This document shows positions 62,604 to 64,000 of a DNA stretch of 64,000 nt, in pieces. The DNA is from Marinobacterium_D sp050908845. Lineage in GTDB: Bacteria > Pseudomonadota > Gammaproteobacteria > Pseudomonadales > Balneatricaceae. The stretch spans positions 1,116,001 to 1,180,000 of the forward strand of contig NZ_CP194171.1 of NCBI RefSeq assembly GCF_050908845.1, given 5' to 3'. Within the stretch, counting starts at the first letter, position 1; each line of letters begins with the position of its first letter. The translations under genes and the position numbers were made by a program. The notes under the pieces are model-generated. The model saw only the letters and a program-made list of their open reading frames with translations, searched no databases and had not been told where the DNA came from.

Positions 62604-63791
62604 TTGAAGGTTCTTGCCATACACCGCTTTTACTGGCCCGACACGCCACCCTATGCCTCAATGTTGCGAACGATTGTGCGGCAGTGGGTGAATGATGGCC
62701 ATGAAGTTCACGTTCTCTCTTCTCAACCTTCATACAAGTCTGGCGTTAAGAACGAGAAGCAACCACGAAGGCAGGTTGTTGACCGTACGCAGGTGATTCG
62801 TTTGAACCTGCCCACTGAAGCCGGAAAACCTTTGGTTCGAATCTTTAATGCCTTGCGCCTGGGTGCCGGGATATTTTGGCAGGCGCTGGTAAAAGAGCGT
62901 TATGACGTGATTATGGTGTCCACTTCGCCTCCCGTTCTGGGGGGCTGGTTTTCTGCTGTCATAGCAAAGCTGACAGGCGCTCGATTTATTTACCATTGCA
63001 TGGATATACATCCAGAAATTGGCCGTATCTCGGGTGAATTTCGTAATCCGAGAGTTTTCTCTCTTTTGTCTCGGATGGACAAATGGACTTGTGCTCAGGC
63101 GCAGCCTGTTGTGGTTTTGTCTGATGATATGGCTGAAAGCTTGGCTGGCAGAGCGCCTGAAAATCCACCTGAAACTGCTGTGATTAATAACTTCAGCTTA
63201 CCTTCGGAAAGTTTAAGGCAGGCGGCTTTACCTTTCTCTTGGCCCAGTGAGCCCTTTATTTTGCTCTTTGCCGGTAATATTGGGCGCTTTCAGGGACTGG
63301 ACACGTTGGTCGATGCTATAGCTCTCTTGCGTGATCGAGCAGATATTCGCTTGGTGATGATGGGAGACGGTAGCGAAAAGAATCGTTTGTCTGACAAAGC
63401 GAACCACGTTGGCGCCAGGGTAACTTTTTGGGGGCATCAGCCTGTAGAAGTTGCTAAGGCCGCAATGGCAAAAGCTGACTTAGGCTTTGTAAGTCTGGTG
63501 TCTGAGCTTTATCGATACGCTTATCCGAGTAAAACCATGACTTACCTGGAACAAGGTTGCCCGGTTTTAGTCGCGGCTGAAGTGGATAGCTGTCTTGCTC
63601 GGGATATTACAGAGAGCGGTGCAGGTTTGGCCGTCAAGAATGGCGATGTTAAAGAGCTTGCTAATGCGATTTCATCTTTGGCAAACCAGCCTGAGCGGAC
63701 TGATGCTATGAAAAAATGCGCCAAAGGGTTTTCTGAAAGTGCATTTTCCACCGATGTTGTCTTGGCTGAATGGTCTTCTCTTTTGAAATAA
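62604..63791 (+). CDS. wbuB: Glycosyltransferase family 4, WbuB type (L-FucNAc transferase)
   Basis: 395 residues from a TTG at 62604, preceded by GAGGGG; the Rossmann strand KVLAIHRFYWPDTPPYASMLR begins at the next codon, so no later start fits. GT4 motifs: FIYHCMDIHPEIGRISGEF in the acceptor half, FAGNIGRFQGLDTLVDAI, and LVSELYRYAYPSKTMTYLEQGCPVLVA in the donor half. The immediate fnlABC context supports L-FucNAc as the donor sugar. Confidence 0.9.
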   Translation: MKVLAIHRFYWPDTPPYASMLRTIVRQWVNDGHEVHVLSSQPSYKSGVKNEKQPRRQVVDRTQVIRLNLPTEAGKPLVRIFNALRLGAGIFWQALVKERYDVIMVSTSPPVLGGWFSAVIAKLTGARFIYHCMDIHPEIGRISGEFRNPRVFSLLSRMDKWTCAQAQPVVVLSDDMAESLAGRAPENPPETAVINNFSLPSESLRQAALPFSWPSEPFILLFAGNIGRFQGLDTLVDAIALLRDRADIRLVMMGDGSEKNRLSDKANHVGARVTFWGHQPVEVAKAAMAKADLGFVSLVSELYRYAYPSKTMTYLEQGCPVLVAAEVDSCLARDITESGAGLAVKNGDVKELANAISSLANQPERTDAMKKCAKGFSESAFSTDVVLAEWSSLLK

Positions 63792-63805
63792 ATTTGGACG
63801 TTTGA

Positions 63806-64000
63806 GTGAGTCATAAGGATGTTATTATTGTTGGAGCCCCGCGCTCGGGCACCAACATGCTACGCGATGTTTTAACCTCTTTTGAGGGCATATCCACCTG
63901 GCCCTGTGATGAAATTAACTATATATGGCGCCATGGAAATGTTCGGTATCCTTCCGATGAGATACCCGCTGGCAACGCCTCACCATCGATTAAGAGCTAC
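63806..64000 (+). CDS. Sulfotransferase family protein, 3' truncated by the window
   Basis: The first 65 residues from a GTG at 63806 run off the window end. VIIVGAPRSGTNMLRDVL is the PAPS-binding 5'-phosphosulfate loop of sulfotransferases, followed by WPCDEINYIWRHGN. It would move sulfate from PAPS to a glycan or other acceptor. Its position right after wbuB suggests sulfation of the polysaccharide. The start is inferred because no ATG precedes the P-loop strand. Confidence 0.75.
   Translation, partial: MSHKDVIIVGAPRSGTNMLRDVLTSFEGISTWPCDEINYIWRHGNVRYPSDEIPAGNASPSIKSY

Noticed and set aside
61739..62620. 293-codon minus-strand frame opposite fnlC
   Set aside because: Antisense shadow of a conserved epimerase gene.

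Overview
The window looks like the chromosome of a marine-type gammaproteobacterium (Oceanospirillales/Pseudomonas-like). This rests on a polar-flagellum gene order of the motCD-parC-parP type, a complete system-I cytochrome c maturation operon, zipA-ligA, a fused-MrpA Na+/H+ antiporter operon and high-GC codon use in the core genes. The species cannot be named from the sequence alone.

Layout. 1-5.8 kb: end of a flagellar/chemotaxis cluster (motC, motD, parC, parP with a long Glu-Pro repeat, a DUF2802 protein) facing a convergent fhlB-like/fliK-like pair. 6-13 kb: ccmABCDEFGHI, with most genes overlapping by 4 bp; the 59-residue ccmD is included. 13-17.7 kb: zipA, ligA, a UPF0270 gene and a DUF4126 membrane protein. 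17.8-24.4 kb (minus strand): a CBS protein, mnmC, a UDP-glucose-dehydrogenase relative without its catalytic residues, pgi and galU. 24.5-30.4 kb (minus strand): mrpACDEFG. 30.6-31.1 kb: rfaH (minus strand), divergent from the polysaccharide locus.

31.3-64 kb is a large mosaic surface-polysaccharide locus that runs off the right edge. It opens with an RfaH recruitment (ops) element upstream of ugd. Block 1 (31.5-39.6 kb, AT-rich after ugd) carries a pyruvyl transferase, Wzx flippase, FrhB-like Fe-S protein, Wzy polymerase, GT2 and WecG-type transferase. Block 2 (40-46.5 kb, higher GC) carries rmlBACD, a second Wzx broken in a T tract, and a WcaJ-type initiating transferase. A second ops element sharing 20 identical bases with the first lies at 46.8 kb, followed by a decayed IS5-type transposase. 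Block 3 (48.5-64 kb) has an ABC exporter plus the 3' relic of another, a three-domain NeuB fusion, NeuA, a second pyruvyl transferase, a methyltransferase, a GT29 (sialyltransferase-fold) enzyme, GT2, GT4, fnlABC-wbuB for L-FucNAc, and the start of a sulfotransferase.

Together these genes predict an acidic glycan or glycans containing GlcA, L-Rha, L-FucNAc and a CMP-activated nonulosonic acid, possibly pyruvylated, methylated and sulfated, with RfaH controlling expression of the long operon. Precursors would come from pgi and galU in the neighbouring operon. The points most worth a second look are the two ops elements, the NeuB fusion with GT29, the non-catalytic Ugd paralogue, and several simple repeats whose slippage could switch or already has broken polysaccharide genes.
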